NCBI GenBank assembly: GCA_004295565.1
Contig: AP019416.1
Span: forward strand, 434,001-498,000
Reading direction: 5' to 3'
From: Vreelandella olivaria
GTDB taxonomy: Bacteria; Pseudomonadota; Gammaproteobacteria; Pseudomonadales; Halomonadaceae
Length of the DNA: 64,000 bases
The translations under genes and the position numbers were made by a program. The stretch's first letter is position 1. Every line of letters starts with the position of its first letter. Below are positions 12,108 through 21,540 of the stretch, piece after piece. The notes beneath the pieces are model-generated. The model was not told the DNA's origin and searched no databases. It saw nothing but the letters and a program-made list of their open reading frames with translations.

Positions 12108-12355
12108 AATTACTGGAGTTCTTGAAGCGTGAGCGCAGGAAATCCGCCTCGGTCGCCAAAGAACGTTTGCAAATTATTGTCGCGCATCAGCGTAGTCAGC
12201 GCGGTCAGCCCGACTATATGCCGATGCTTGAGCGCGAACTGCTTGAGGTGATTCGTCGTTACGTCCATGTGGATGACGACGCCATTCAAATTTCCTTGGA
12301 CAGCGAAGACAACTGCTCGGTGCTGGAGCTGAACGTGACGCTTCCCAAGAGCTGA
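12104..12355 (+). CDS. minE: Cell division topological specificity factor MinE
   Basis: Intact, 83 residues. The N-terminal MinD-interacting segment ([14 protein letters not shown]) is followed by the topological specificity domain ([24 protein letters not shown]). MinE stimulates MinD ATP hydrolysis and restricts MinCD to the poles. It is translationally coupled to minD by ATGA. Confidence 0.97.
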   Translation: MKLLEFLKRERRKSASVAKERLQIIVAHQRSQRGQPDYMPMLERELLEVIRRYVHVDDDAIQISLDSEDNCSVLELNVTLPKS

Positions 12356-12448
12356 GTCTTCGTCTACGTGCAAGAACTGAAGACAGGGCGAAAGGGGCGG
12401 CGGGTGTGCTAGGCTTGGGCTTTTAACTGCCCAGCGGAGTGATTGTTC

Positions 12449-13941
12449 ATGGCGCCACCCAATGCTGCCCCTGCCAGTTTTCTATGGCATGACTATGAAA
12501 CCTTCGGGGCGGATCCGCGTCGCGATCGGCCCGCTCAGTTCGCTGCCCTGCGTACTGATGCGGATCTGAACGAAATCGGCGAGCCGATCGAACTCTACTG
12601 CAAGCCCGCCGACGATTACCTGCCTCATCCTGCTGCCTGTTTGATTACCGGCATTACCCCGCAAAAAGCTCAACGCCATGGTCTGCCTGAAGCAGAATTC
12701 GCGGGCGAGATTCAGCGCCATATGAGTGAGCCGGGCACCTGCGTGGTGGGTTACAACAGCCTGCGCTTTGATGACGAAGTCTCCCGCCACCTGTTTTACC
12801 GCAATTTGCTCGACCCCTATTCCCGTGAGTGGCAAAACGGCAATTCCCGCTGGGATTTGATCGATGTGGTGCGCGCTTTTTATGCGCTGCGTCCGGATGG
12901 CATTGAGTGGCCGCTGCGCGAAGACGGTGCACCCAGCTTCAAGCTAGAGCACTTAACCGCAGCAAACGGTATTGCCCATGAGGGGGCTCACGATGCGGTA
13001 GCCGATGTGCGCGCCACGATTGCCTTGGCGCGTTTACTTAAAGCGCGTAATGCCAAGCTGTTCGACTATCTGCTCGGCCTGCGCGGTAAGCGCGCGGTGG
13101 CCAAGCAGCTCGACTTGCCCAACGCCAAGCCGCTGCTGCATATCTCCCGCCGCTATCCTGCCAGCCGGGGCTGCAGTGCCCTGGTGATGCCGCTGGCCGA
13201 ACATCCGACAAACCCTAATGGGGTGATTGTTTACGATTTGAGCGTTGATCCCAGCGATATGCTGAGCATGTCAGCGGAGCAGATTCGTGAGCGCGTGTTT
13301 GTCAGTCAGCAGGATTTGTCTGAAGGTGAGGCGCGTATCCCGCTGAAGGTCATTCATATCAACCGTTGCCCAGTGGTGTTCCCCGCCACTGCTTTAAAAG
13401 ACATTGAGGGGCCGCAAAGGGCGAATATGGCACCATCGTTGCGCGTTTAGGCCTGGATGTGGCGGCCTGTCGGCAGCACTGGAAAACCCTGCGCGATGCC
13501 AGCGGTGTTGCCGCTAAGGTCGCAGAGGTGTTTAGCGCCGGTTACGACGACGCCCTGCAAGACCCTGATCTAATGCTCTATTCGGGCAGCTTTTTCTCCG
13601 CCGCTGACCGTCAACAGATGGAGCGGGTGCGGGAGATGGAGCCGTGGGATCTGGTAGGGCAGCGCTTTGCGTTTCAGGATTCACGCCTGGAAGAGATGCT
13701 GTTTCGTTATCGCGCGCGCAGTTACCCCGACACGTTGGAAGGCGAGGAGCGCGAACAGTGGGAGGCGTTTCGTTGGATGCGGATCAATGATCCGGCCCTG
13801 GCAGGCTTTACCCTCAAGGCGTTTGCGCGGGAAATCGCTCAATACAATCAGCAAACCCTTACTGACCGTGAGCGGCAGATTCTGGAAGAGCTGGTGATGT
13901 TCGTGGAGGCGATGATGCCGGCCCAGGCGTTTGATGCCTGA
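12449..13941 (+). CDS. sbcB: Exodeoxyribonuclease I
   Basis: About 497 residues, the usual length. The DEDD exonuclease core is visible: HDYETFG near the N-terminus (first Asp and Glu), NSLRFDDE and HDAVADVRAT. The SH3-like and C-terminal helical domains follow (RYPASRGCSALVMPLAEHP, ERVREMEPWDLVGQRFAFQDSRL without its middle). It degrades single-stranded DNA 3' to 5' and acts in recombination and mismatch repair. The frame breaks near 13413, where GAGGGGCCGC needs one more G. It ends 22 bp before the convergent protease gene, with no terminator seen between them. Confidence 0.93.
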
Positions 13942-13963
13942 GCCGGTGGTTTAACAACGCTGC

Positions 13964-16821
13964 TTATTCACGCACTTTAGGCAGCGCTGAGCGTTCTTCC
14001 CGATAAGTGCTGACATCGCTGGGTTCGTCGCCAGGGTTAAAGCGTATGTCCAGAGTGTGCTCGCGCAGCGATGGCCAGAGAGCTTTGATATCCTCAAGGC
14101 TCACGTTCAGCACTAGCTCGGCCAACTTATCACGGCGGTCAAAGCGAACGTCTTCAAGCGCCGTGGCCTGCCAGTAGCGGTTAGCCATGCCCGCCAGGCT
14201 GGTATCGCGCTGGCGCAACTGGTCGTGCACCGCTTGGCGATAAGGCGCTAAGTCAGCGTCGCTAAGCTGTTCAAGACGTTGGCTGGCCTCATCAAGAAAC
14301 GCATCCATCCGTTCAGCAATCGTGCCGCTCTCGACATCGGGGGGATTGCACCATAAGGGCAATCCCTGGCGCTTCGAGCAGCGGCGAATAGCCGGCGTTG
14401 ACAATGTAGCCGAGCTGCTGCTCGGTGCGCAGCTGTTGGTAGAAGGGTGTCTCCAGCCACTGGGCAATCACCGCGGTGGTGGCTTGCTCCGCTGGTGTCT
14501 GATCGCGACCCTGTAGATAACGCAGCACCAAAGACTCATCCCGTGAGCTGTGAGGGTGCAGCACGCTGTGCTCCTCACTGGCCGCAAGAGGCGTTAAGTT
14601 CGCAATAGCGTCGCGGGTTAGCCGTGGCTTGAGCTTGGCACGTATTAGCTGTGTCTGTTCATGGGCCAGGTCAGCACCCAGGTTGCCCACCGCCATGGCG
14701 TCGACGTACAGATCGGCGAGAAAGCGCTGGCGGAAATCTTCCAGGTGGCCACGGTCAAAGCGCTCACTGGCGGCGAGAAGTTCAGCGGTAGACCATTGTG
14801 GTGTGAGCAGGGCTTCCCCCAGCGTACGGCTGGCCTGCCCGGTGAGCGACGCCTGAGGCGCGTTGCGCCACTCGCGCTGCAGTTGGTAACGCACGCGCTC
14901 GAAAGCGCTGTCGCTGATCTCTGCGTGCGCCAATTGCTCAAGGGCTTGTTCAATCAGCGGGGTTTGGCCATCACGCCAGCCCGAGAACGATAGCGTCATG
15001 CCCCTGGCGTGGGGTAAGCGCTGAACGACTGCCCAGCCAACCACGCGGGGTAGAGGGATTCATTCAAGCTATCATTGAGCCAGCTGGCGAGCAGCCGAGT
15101 GAGTACTGCTTCCTCAGCGGAGTAGCTGGCGGTGGGGCTTTGTAGGCTGATCCGCCACTCAACTTTGGGAGTATTAAAGCGCTCATCCTGCATATGCCAG
15201 GCCGTAAACGATGGCGTATCGACCAGCAGGCTGGGGCGCTCATCCTGGCCCTCTAACAACGTTAAGTCACTGGCAATAAAGGGGTTCGGGCCGGGAAGGG
15301 ATAAGCCACCAAGCGCCTGACCCGGTTGATCGGGTGTTTGCTCTTTCCATTGGGTATTGAACCACGGTGAAACGGTGTCGCTTTCCACATCCGGCGCGGA
15401 GTAGAAGCGCAGCATGTTATCCGGCGTTAGCGCGTCAAGATAAGCCTGCTGGCGCTCTGCGTCGGGGCCATCCATACGGTAAGCCGCGTACTGCACATCC
15501 TCTACCGGGTAGCGCGATAGGCTCATGGAGAGGCGCGTGGCTTCCTGCTGTGGGGCGCCGTGCTGCTGGAAGCGGAAGGCTTGCTCATTGAGGTCTGCCT
15601 GCTCCTGGTAACGCCATTCAGAGAGGCCGTCGTTACGCAGTTGCTCAATGGCGGCAAACAGGGTGGCTTCAATGTCGTCCAGCGTTCGGCGCCTGCAGGC
15701 GTCAGGCTGATGGAGATAGTAAATAGCGCTTCGTTACCATCACCGCGACCTACACCGGCGGAAAGCCCATCGGCCAGTCCCGCATCGCGCAGCACCGCTA
15801 ACAGGCTGCCTTCGCCCTCATCGCCCAATAGGTGGGCGATCACCTGGGTGGGTTTTGTGCGGTAGTCGTCGGTGGGGTCGGGCACCGGGAAGTAGAAATT
15901 CACCTGACGGCGATCCTGCAGGGACTGACGCTCGATATAGCGGGGGAGCGTGTCTGAATCAACCAGCGGCGCGTCAATCGTCGGCACGCTTAAGTCGTTG
16001 TCGGGAATAGCAGCAAAGCGTTCGGCTACCCACTCCTCAAGCGTATCGAGCGGCTGTGGCGCCACTACTGCCAGGTTCATCACATTGGCATCGTAATGCT
16101 GATGATAGAAGTCGATGACCCGCTCGCGTAGCGTCGCTTCACCTTCAGGCGGGCTGGCCAGTGTTTCCCGGCTACCCACGGCAAAACCGGTGGTAGGGTT
16201 GTCAGGGTTGAACAGTTGGTTAAGCATGTCATTTTCGCGCCGGGACTCATCACGAATACGCGCCATATACTCCGAGTGAACGATATTTCGCTCGCTCTCT
16301 AAGTGGTCGGCGTTAAACAGCGGTGAGAGGAAAAATTCGCTGAAACGGTCAAGGGCGCCCGGCAACGCCGACGGCTCAATATCGAAGAAGTAGTTGGTAT
16401 CCTGCTGCGCCGTAAAGGCGTTATGGGAACCCGCGTTATTGGAAATGTAGCGCTGGTAGGCATCCGATTCCGGGTAGGGTTCGGTGCCTAAAAACAGCAT
16501 ATGCTCAAGGAAGTGCGCTAAGCCCTGGAGGTCGTCGGGATCTTGGGCGCTGCCGACACGCACATTCATCGAGGCCGCTGCCTTGTCAGCTTCCGGGTCG
16601 CTGACCAGCAACACATTGAGGCCATTTTCAAGGGTCAGTACGCGGTAGTCCCGGCTGTCATAAGGGCTAATGATCGGGGTGACGGTTTCGGCAATGGCGT
16701 CGGCAACGGCGTCATCGTCTTCGGCGAAGGCAAGTGGCGTTATCGCGATGCTGGCGATAACACCAATCACTGCGCACTGAGGAAAAAGACGCCAGCGGTT
16801 CAAGCAAGTGGATCGCAACAT
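13964..16821 (-). CDS. M16 zinc metallopeptidase, pitrilysin (protease III) type
   Basis: About 953 residues, close to pitrilysin (962). An N-terminal signal peptide (AVIGVIASIAITPLAFAEDDD) points to the periplasm. The inverted zinc motif HxxEH appears as HFLEHMLFLG, followed by GSHNAFTAQQDTNYFFDI and the ESERNIVHSEY segment that supplies the third zinc ligand. Later M16 repeats include the RTEQQLGYIVNAGYSP substrate-binding region. It should degrade small peptides and signal-peptide fragments. Frameshifts lie near 15685, 15010 and 14340. Its ATG overlaps the stop of the upstream SRAP-family gene (TAATG), so the two are probably one operon. Confidence 0.88.
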
Positions 16822-17507
16822 TACAGCTCCTGTGACACAGTCCAGCGCAGCATCGACCCATTGGGATGGGCGCAGGCCGGTGACTGGTAGGCGGGATTAT
16901 TGACATGTTTAGATACCGGAAAAGCGCCCAACAGTTCCAACGGCGCGGGTGCTAACAGCGAATTAAGCGTTTCGGTATCGGTGTCGGGGTTGAGCCAGGC
17001 GGCTAGCGCATGGCTGGGAATGGTGACCGGCAAGCGGTCGGTTAACGGTGATAACAGCAGATTGGCGGGCACGGTGATCAGTGCCGCTGAATCGGTGAAT
17101 GCCGTTAACGTGGTGTGGTAGCGGCACCATAGGGCGCCCAACAGCAGCGGCGCGCGGGATACCTGGGTGACTAAATAGGGCTGCTTGCTGCGCGGCTGGG
17201 TTTTCCATACATAGAAACCGCTCACCGGAATAACGCAGCGGCGCGCGCTAAAGGCATCGCGAAACATCGCCCGTGATTCAAGCGTCTCCGCCCGGGCGCA
17301 GTGGGGCGCGTGATCCAGTACCTCCAGCCAGGGCGGCGTCAGGCCCCAGAAAAGCGATGAGAGCCGGTACTGCCCCTGCTCTAAGCGAATAGCAGAGATT
17401 GGCCGACGAGGCGCTAGGTTGGGCGACTCGATCAACGGTTCAGGAGTGGCTAGCGTTGGCAATAAGCGGGTCAGCGGTAAATTTTGCACGTGCAATCGCC
17501 CCGTCAT
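16821..17507 (-). CDS. SRAP (YedK/HMCES) family protein lacking the active-site residues
   Basis: Intact, 228 residues. The SRAP fold is recognised from MxGR at the N-terminus, NLAP (residues 30-33), LFWGLTPPW (52-60), ARAET (71-75), FRDAF-RRCVIPVSGFY-W (82-101), DRLPV (157-161) and VSKHVNN. The residues known in YedK to form the abasic-site thiazolidine crosslink are all replaced: Cys2 is Thr2, the Asn of NAR is Cys70, the Glu of GF(Y/F)EW is Val100 and the His of HDRxP is Thr156. Structural residues around them are kept, and so is the frame. It therefore looks like a catalytically dead paralogue that may still bind DNA or have a new role. Its stop overlaps the M16 protease start. Confidence 0.88.
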   Translation of the reverse strand: MTGRLHVQNLPLTRLLPTLATPEPLIESPNLAPRRPISAIRLEQGQYRLSSLFWGLTPPWLEVLDHAPHCARAETLESRAMFRDAFSARRCVIPVSGFYVWKTQPRSKQPYLVTQVSRAPLLLGALWCRYHTTLTAFTDSAALITVPANLLLSPLTDRLPVTIPSHALAAWLNPDTDTETLNSLLAPAPLELLGAFPVSKHVNNPAYQSPACAHPNGSMLRWTVSQEL

Positions 17508-17699
17508 AGCTATCTCCTTAAGCAGAATCGTCGTGGAAGTGTACCTGGATGGCGGGGGACATCGCGCAATAAAGCACGAAATGTAGCGTTTTAGTGTCGA
17601 AAACAGTGTTCGATGTAAGGTATCCTATCTTATCCCTTGCTCCCGCTAAAGCGCAGTGAGGCTTTCCTCCTTGTTTGCCGTTGACCTTAAGAGATCGCC

Positions 17700-18314
17700 A
17701 TGGCCCGTCCTAGACAGCATGCGCCCGATGCCCTCCACGCGCAGGTCATGCACGCTTGTGATGAGTGGTTGGCTGAAAAGCCAGTCCATGGCCTCTCACT
17801 GCGTGCTTTGGCTAGAGAGGTTGGCTGTGCCCCCAGCACCCTACTGAAGCTATATGGCAGCTTCAATAACTTATTGCAGCACGTCAATGTGGAAACTCTG
17901 GCACGCTTACAGCACACCATTACCAGCTTGGTCGATGATGACCCTGAGCCATGGCTGCGCTCGCTGGCGCGTGCCTACTGGCGGTTCGCCGAGCAGGATT
18001 GTTACCGCTGGCAACTGCTGTTCGATTACCCACTGGCCCAGGAGGGTGAGCTTGATCAGCGCCAAAGCGATTTGATCGAAGCGCTATTTACCCAAGTGGA
18101 GGCCTCCCTGAAAGCCTACCAGCCCGCGCTGGATGATCTCGAAGCCCGCCGTTTGGGGCGCACGCTGTGGGGGAGCGTTCATGGCTTGGTTCAGCTAGGG
18201 CTTAATGAGCGATTGGGCTATTGGCAGGGCCAGCAGTTGAAAGTGGATGAGCTGTTGGATCAACTTATGAGCACCATTCTGGCCGGCTTGCGCCATCGTG
18301 AGGCGGCGACGTGA
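17700..18314 (+). CDS. TetR-family transcriptional regulator (WHG-type C-terminus)
   Basis: Intact, 204 residues. The N-terminal helix-turn-helix is visible (LSLRALAREVGCAPSTLLKLYGSF, a TetR signature with an unusual Leu-Lys-Leu-Tyr recognition helix). The C-terminal ligand domain contains WRFAEQDCYRWQLLFDYPLA and LWGSVHGLVQLGLNERL, typical of TetR_C_13/WHG members. The gene overlaps the downstream acyltransferase start by about 17 bases, so the two are probably co-transcribed. This suggests control of membrane lipid synthesis, but that is inference. In the upstream gap (17508-17699) a loose repeat GTGTCGA/GTGTTCGA near 17597-17615 could be an operator; it is weak. Confidence 0.85.
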   Translation: MARPRQHAPDALHAQVMHACDEWLAEKPVHGLSLRALAREVGCAPSTLLKLYGSFNNLLQHVNVETLARLQHTITSLVDDDPEPWLRSLARAYWRFAEQDCYRWQLLFDYPLAQEGELDQRQSDLIEALFTQVEASLKAYQPALDDLEARRLGRTLWGSVHGLVQLGLNERLGYWQGQQLKVDELLDQLMSTILAGLRHREAAT

Positions 18315-18972
18315 CCTGGGGGTCAATGCGGGTCGCCAGGCGCTGCGCTGGCTGATTTTTGTCTCAATGCGCCTCTGCTACCGGCTGCAGGTGCATGGAC
18401 GTGAGCATATCCCTAAGCAGGGCGCTGCGTTGGTGGTGTGTAACCACGTCAGTTTTATGGATGCCCTGGTGCTTGGTGGCGCTAGCCCCGGCCGCTGCGT
18501 TTTGTTATGGATCAGCCGATCTTCGACTCACCCTGGCTTAAGTGGTGGTTTCAGTTGGTAGGCGCCATTCCCATTGAGTCTGAGCGGCGTAGCCCCGGTG
18601 CTCTAAGGCGCGCCCTGGATGACGTGAGCACAGCGCTGCGCCAGGGCAGGTCGTAATGGTCTTTCCTGAAGGGCGACTGACCCCGGATGGTGAAATTCAC
18701 GCCTTTCGGCGCGGTTTGGAAGCTATTCTCGCTCGGGATGATGTGCCGGTGATTCCCGCAGGGCTGGCAGGCTTATGGGGGTCGTGGACATCCCACCATA
18801 ACGGCAAAGCACTTAAAAGTGCCCAAGGCGCTTTCGGGCGCCGGTGAGCCTGCACTTTGGGCCTCCACTCAACCGTCTGGACGCCGATGATGTAGCGCTG
18901 CGGCGGTTTCTAGAAGCGCGGGTCAGGGCTTTAAAAGCGGCGGCTGATCAGGAGCTATCCCGCCGCCGTTAA
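18298..18972 (+). CDS. 1-acylglycerol-3-phosphate O-acyltransferase-like (PlsC family)
   Basis: About 225 residues after repair. The PlsC motifs are present: NHVSFMD (HX4D catalytic motif), the GAIPIES segment, FPEGRLT (the acyl-acceptor glycerol-phosphate motif) and VIPAGLAGLWGS. It should acylate lysophospholipids at the inner membrane. The frame is broken near 18490, 18650 and 18855, each repaired by one added base. GTG 18298 fits the frame but the N-terminus is uncertain, since a GTG at 18311 in another frame also exists. It overlaps the upstream tetR gene. Confidence 0.82.
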
Positions 18973-18980
18973 AGCGCTTG

Positions 18981-20255
18981 CTAGCGGCGAGCCGCCCGCT
19001 GCTTTTGCCAGCAGCGCGCCGAGGTGATGAGGTTGTCGCGAATCTCCAAAATCTCCATGCGCATATTGCCAATTTGCAGACACGCAGGCCCTTCCGGAAA
19101 GGCTTCCAGATGCTCAAGGATTAGTCCGTTGAGCGTCTTGGGGCCATCGGTCGGCAACTGCCAGCCGAGCATCTTGTTAATCTCACGAATATTGGCGGTG
19201 CCTTCAATGACGTGGCTGCCGTCATCCTGCTGGTGAATTTCTTCATCCTCAGAGACATCGGTGGTGAACTCGCCCACGATCTCTTCCAGAATATCTTCCA
19301 GGGTGACCAAACCCTCTACGTCGCCGTACTCATCCACCACAATGCCGATACGTCGTTTCTGCTTCTGAAAGTTGAGCAATTGGGTATGGAGCGGTGTGGA
19401 CTCGGGAATGAAATAGGGTTCCCGTGCCTCTTGAACAATTGAGGCCTTGGTGACTTCGTCCCGGGAGAGAAAGCGTGCCGCGTTACGCAGATGCAGCATG
19501 CCGATAATATTATTGATATCGCCTTTATAGACCGGTAGCCGGGTATGCTGGCTGGTACGAATCTGGGTCAAAATATCTTCGAGCGAGTCATCCAGGTCGA
19601 TACCCAGCACCTCGTGGCGGGGCACCATAATGTCGTTCACGGTGACATTCTCAAGGTCAAGGATCGACAGCAGCATCGCCCGGTGGCGGTAGGGGATCAG
19701 CGTGCCCGCCTCGTGAACCACCGTACGTAGCTCGTCGCGGGTCAGGCTGTCGCCGCCGTTATCAACGCTTTTGACGCCCACCAGCCGGAGCAGGCCGTTA
19801 GACATGACGTTGACCAGCCATACCAGCGGGTAAAGCAGCTTTAACAGCGGTTCAAGGGCATAGGACGTAGGATAGGCGATCCGTTCGGGCTTGATCGCGG
19901 CGTAGGTTTTCGGCGTGACTTCGGCAAAAATCAGAATCGTGATGGTCAGCAGGGCGGTCGATATCGCAGGCCCTGATACGTCGCCGAAGAAGTGAATGGC
20001 GATAATAGTCGCAATGGACGCCGCCAGGTTATTGACGAAGTTGTTGCCGATCAGGATAACGCCAATCAGGCGGTCTGGACGGGTGAGCAGGCGCATAACC
20101 CGTTTGGCTCTGCGGTCACCGCTGTTGGCTTGATGGCTCAAGCGGTAGCGGTTAATCGACATCATGCCGGTTTCAGAGCTGGAGAAAAACGCAGAAAGCA
20201 GTATCAGTAAGGCTAGCAGGCCGAACAGTAACCCCAGGGGGAAGTCGTCGCTCAA
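18981..20255 (-). CDS. CNNM/HlyC-CorC family membrane protein with CBS pair
   Basis: Intact, 424 residues. The N-terminal DUF21 (CNNM) membrane domain has about four hydrophobic segments (LLFGLLALLILLSAFFSSSE, then LIGVILIGNNFVNNLAASIA and FAEVTPKT motifs). Two CBS domains follow (IMVPRHEVLGID, RLPVYKGD, and GIVVDEYGDVEGLVTLEDIL). A C-terminal CorC/HlyC transporter-associated domain closes the protein (VIEGTANIREINKMLGW). This matches the YfjD/CorB group, thought to take part in Mg2+ or Co2+ efflux. It lies downstream of and in the same orientation as ypjD, an arrangement seen in many gammaproteobacteria next to ffh. Confidence 0.92.
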   Translation of the reverse strand: MSDDFPLGLLFGLLALLILLSAFFSSSETGMMSINRYRLSHQANSGDRRAKRVMRLLTRPDRLIGVILIGNNFVNNLAASIATIIAIHFFGDVSGPAISTALLTITILIFAEVTPKTYAAIKPERIAYPTSYALEPLLKLLYPLVWLVNVMSNGLLRLVGVKSVDNGGDSLTRDELRTVVHEAGTLIPYRHRAMLLSILDLENVTVNDIMVPRHEVLGIDLDDSLEDILTQIRTSQHTRLPVYKGDINNIIGMLHLRNAARFLSRDEVTKASIVQEAREPYFIPESTPLHTQLLNFQKQKRRIGIVVDEYGDVEGLVTLEDILEEIVGEFTTDVSEDEEIHQQDDGSHVIEGTANIREINKMLGWQLPTDGPKTLNGLILEHLEAFPEGPACLQIGNMRMEILEIRDNLITSARCWQKQRAARR

Positions 20256-20360
20256 GTCGAAAAGTCCTTTGTGGCGAATTAGGCTCGATTTGTAGAAGGT
20301 AGCGAGTAGTGTGTCAAGACAACCAAAGGCGTGGTTGCGCCCCCGTTAGCGGTTGAGTCG

Positions 20361-21156
20361 TTATCGATTGAGTACAACCTCAAGTACGAACTTGCTGCCA
20401 AAGTAGGCTAACACCAGCAGGCCGCAGCCCCCAGTGTCCAGCGCACGGCACGCATGCCGCGCCAGCCAAAGCGATAACGACCAACCAACAGGGTCGTGAA
20501 GATTACCCAGGCCAGTAGCGAGAGTACTGTTTTGTGCGCCAAATGCTGGGCAAAGAAGTTGTCGAGAAAAATAAGCCCGCTCGCGATGGAGAGCGTCAAT
20601 AGAATAATGCCCGCCCACACCAGTTCAAAAAGTACCCGCTCCATGGTGGTGAGCGGCGGCAGCGACTGCACAATGCCGCGGATATGATGGTGACGCAGCG
20701 CCTGGTTCTGTAGGCCGACCAGCACCGCTTGAACGGCGGCAATGGCCAGCACGGCAAACGCCAGCGCTGAACTTATCGCATGCAACAAAATGCCCGGTGT
20801 AAGCCCGGTATGACCACCTTGATTCGGCAGCCAAGTGGCGGCGAGTAGCGCAATGCCCGCCAGCGGAAGAGCACAATCCCGGCGTTAAGCACCGGTTTAA
20901 ATAGACTGGCGACTAACACGACGTTGACCGCGACCGCCATCAGCAATGTGGCGCTGGTGGTAAACCCGGGCAGTAGGCCGGGGGACTGCCCCAATAGTTT
21001 GACCACCACAGGAATGTGCAACAGTAGGCCCAGCACGGCGAGCAGGCGTACCATGCCCTGGCGGGGCGGCACGCGCCGGAACAGCGTCATGCCTTGCCAA
21101 ATGGCAGCGGCAACATAAAGAACAAAAGCAATCGTGGCGAAAGGGAGCGCCTGCAT
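20361..21156 (-). CDS. ypjD: YpjD/CcsA-like inner membrane protein
   Basis: About 265 residues, matching YpjD (263). It is almost entirely hydrophobic with around eight transmembrane segments and belongs to the cytochrome c assembly (CcsA/CcmC) superfamily: LLHIPVVVKLL, GILLHAISSALAFAVLAIAAV, PPLTTMERVLFELVWAGIILLTL and HLAHKTVLSLLAWV. The role in the family is not settled; a link to haem handling or CorC-type transport has been suggested. Frameshifts lie near 20870 and 20425. It is divergent from ffh and followed by the CorC-type gene. Confidence 0.85.
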
Positions 21157-21540
21157 GATGCTATCCGTGCGCCTTGCAGCGCGTTGCTGTGAATAAATAA
21201 ACGAATTAAGTGTGATTACGATGAGAATCTATCCAACTACTATAACGAATCCAAGCGGCGTCGCCCAGCAGGGCAAACGTATGAAAATAGCTAAAGAGTA
21301 AGTATGGATGAATGCCAGGGGAAGCTGTAAGCAAGGGTCTTTCGCCATGGCCGGAAAAATGTTCCCGACAATTCCGGCATTTCCGCCATCCATGGCGGTC
21401 AGATGGCGACTTGCGCTGGTCGTTTGCAATAGGATCGCTGGCACTCGCCCATGGAGACTCGAAGCGTGAGCGCGTATAATCTTTTACTAAATAGTCCAGG
21501 GCGTGCGCGCCGACGGCAGTGACGGAGGCAGAGAGGCCCC
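21157..21540. promoter_or_regulatory. Divergent ypjD/ffh intergenic region with promoter and inverted repeat
   Basis: No gene is seen in this 384-bp gap. A consensus -10 box TATAAT lies at 21475-21480, about 60 bp before the ffh start and in its direction; the -35 is weak. An inverted repeat CCGCCAT-CC-ATGGCGG at 21383-21398 lies upstream of it and could bind a regulator. Nothing else recognisable was found. Confidence 0.55.
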
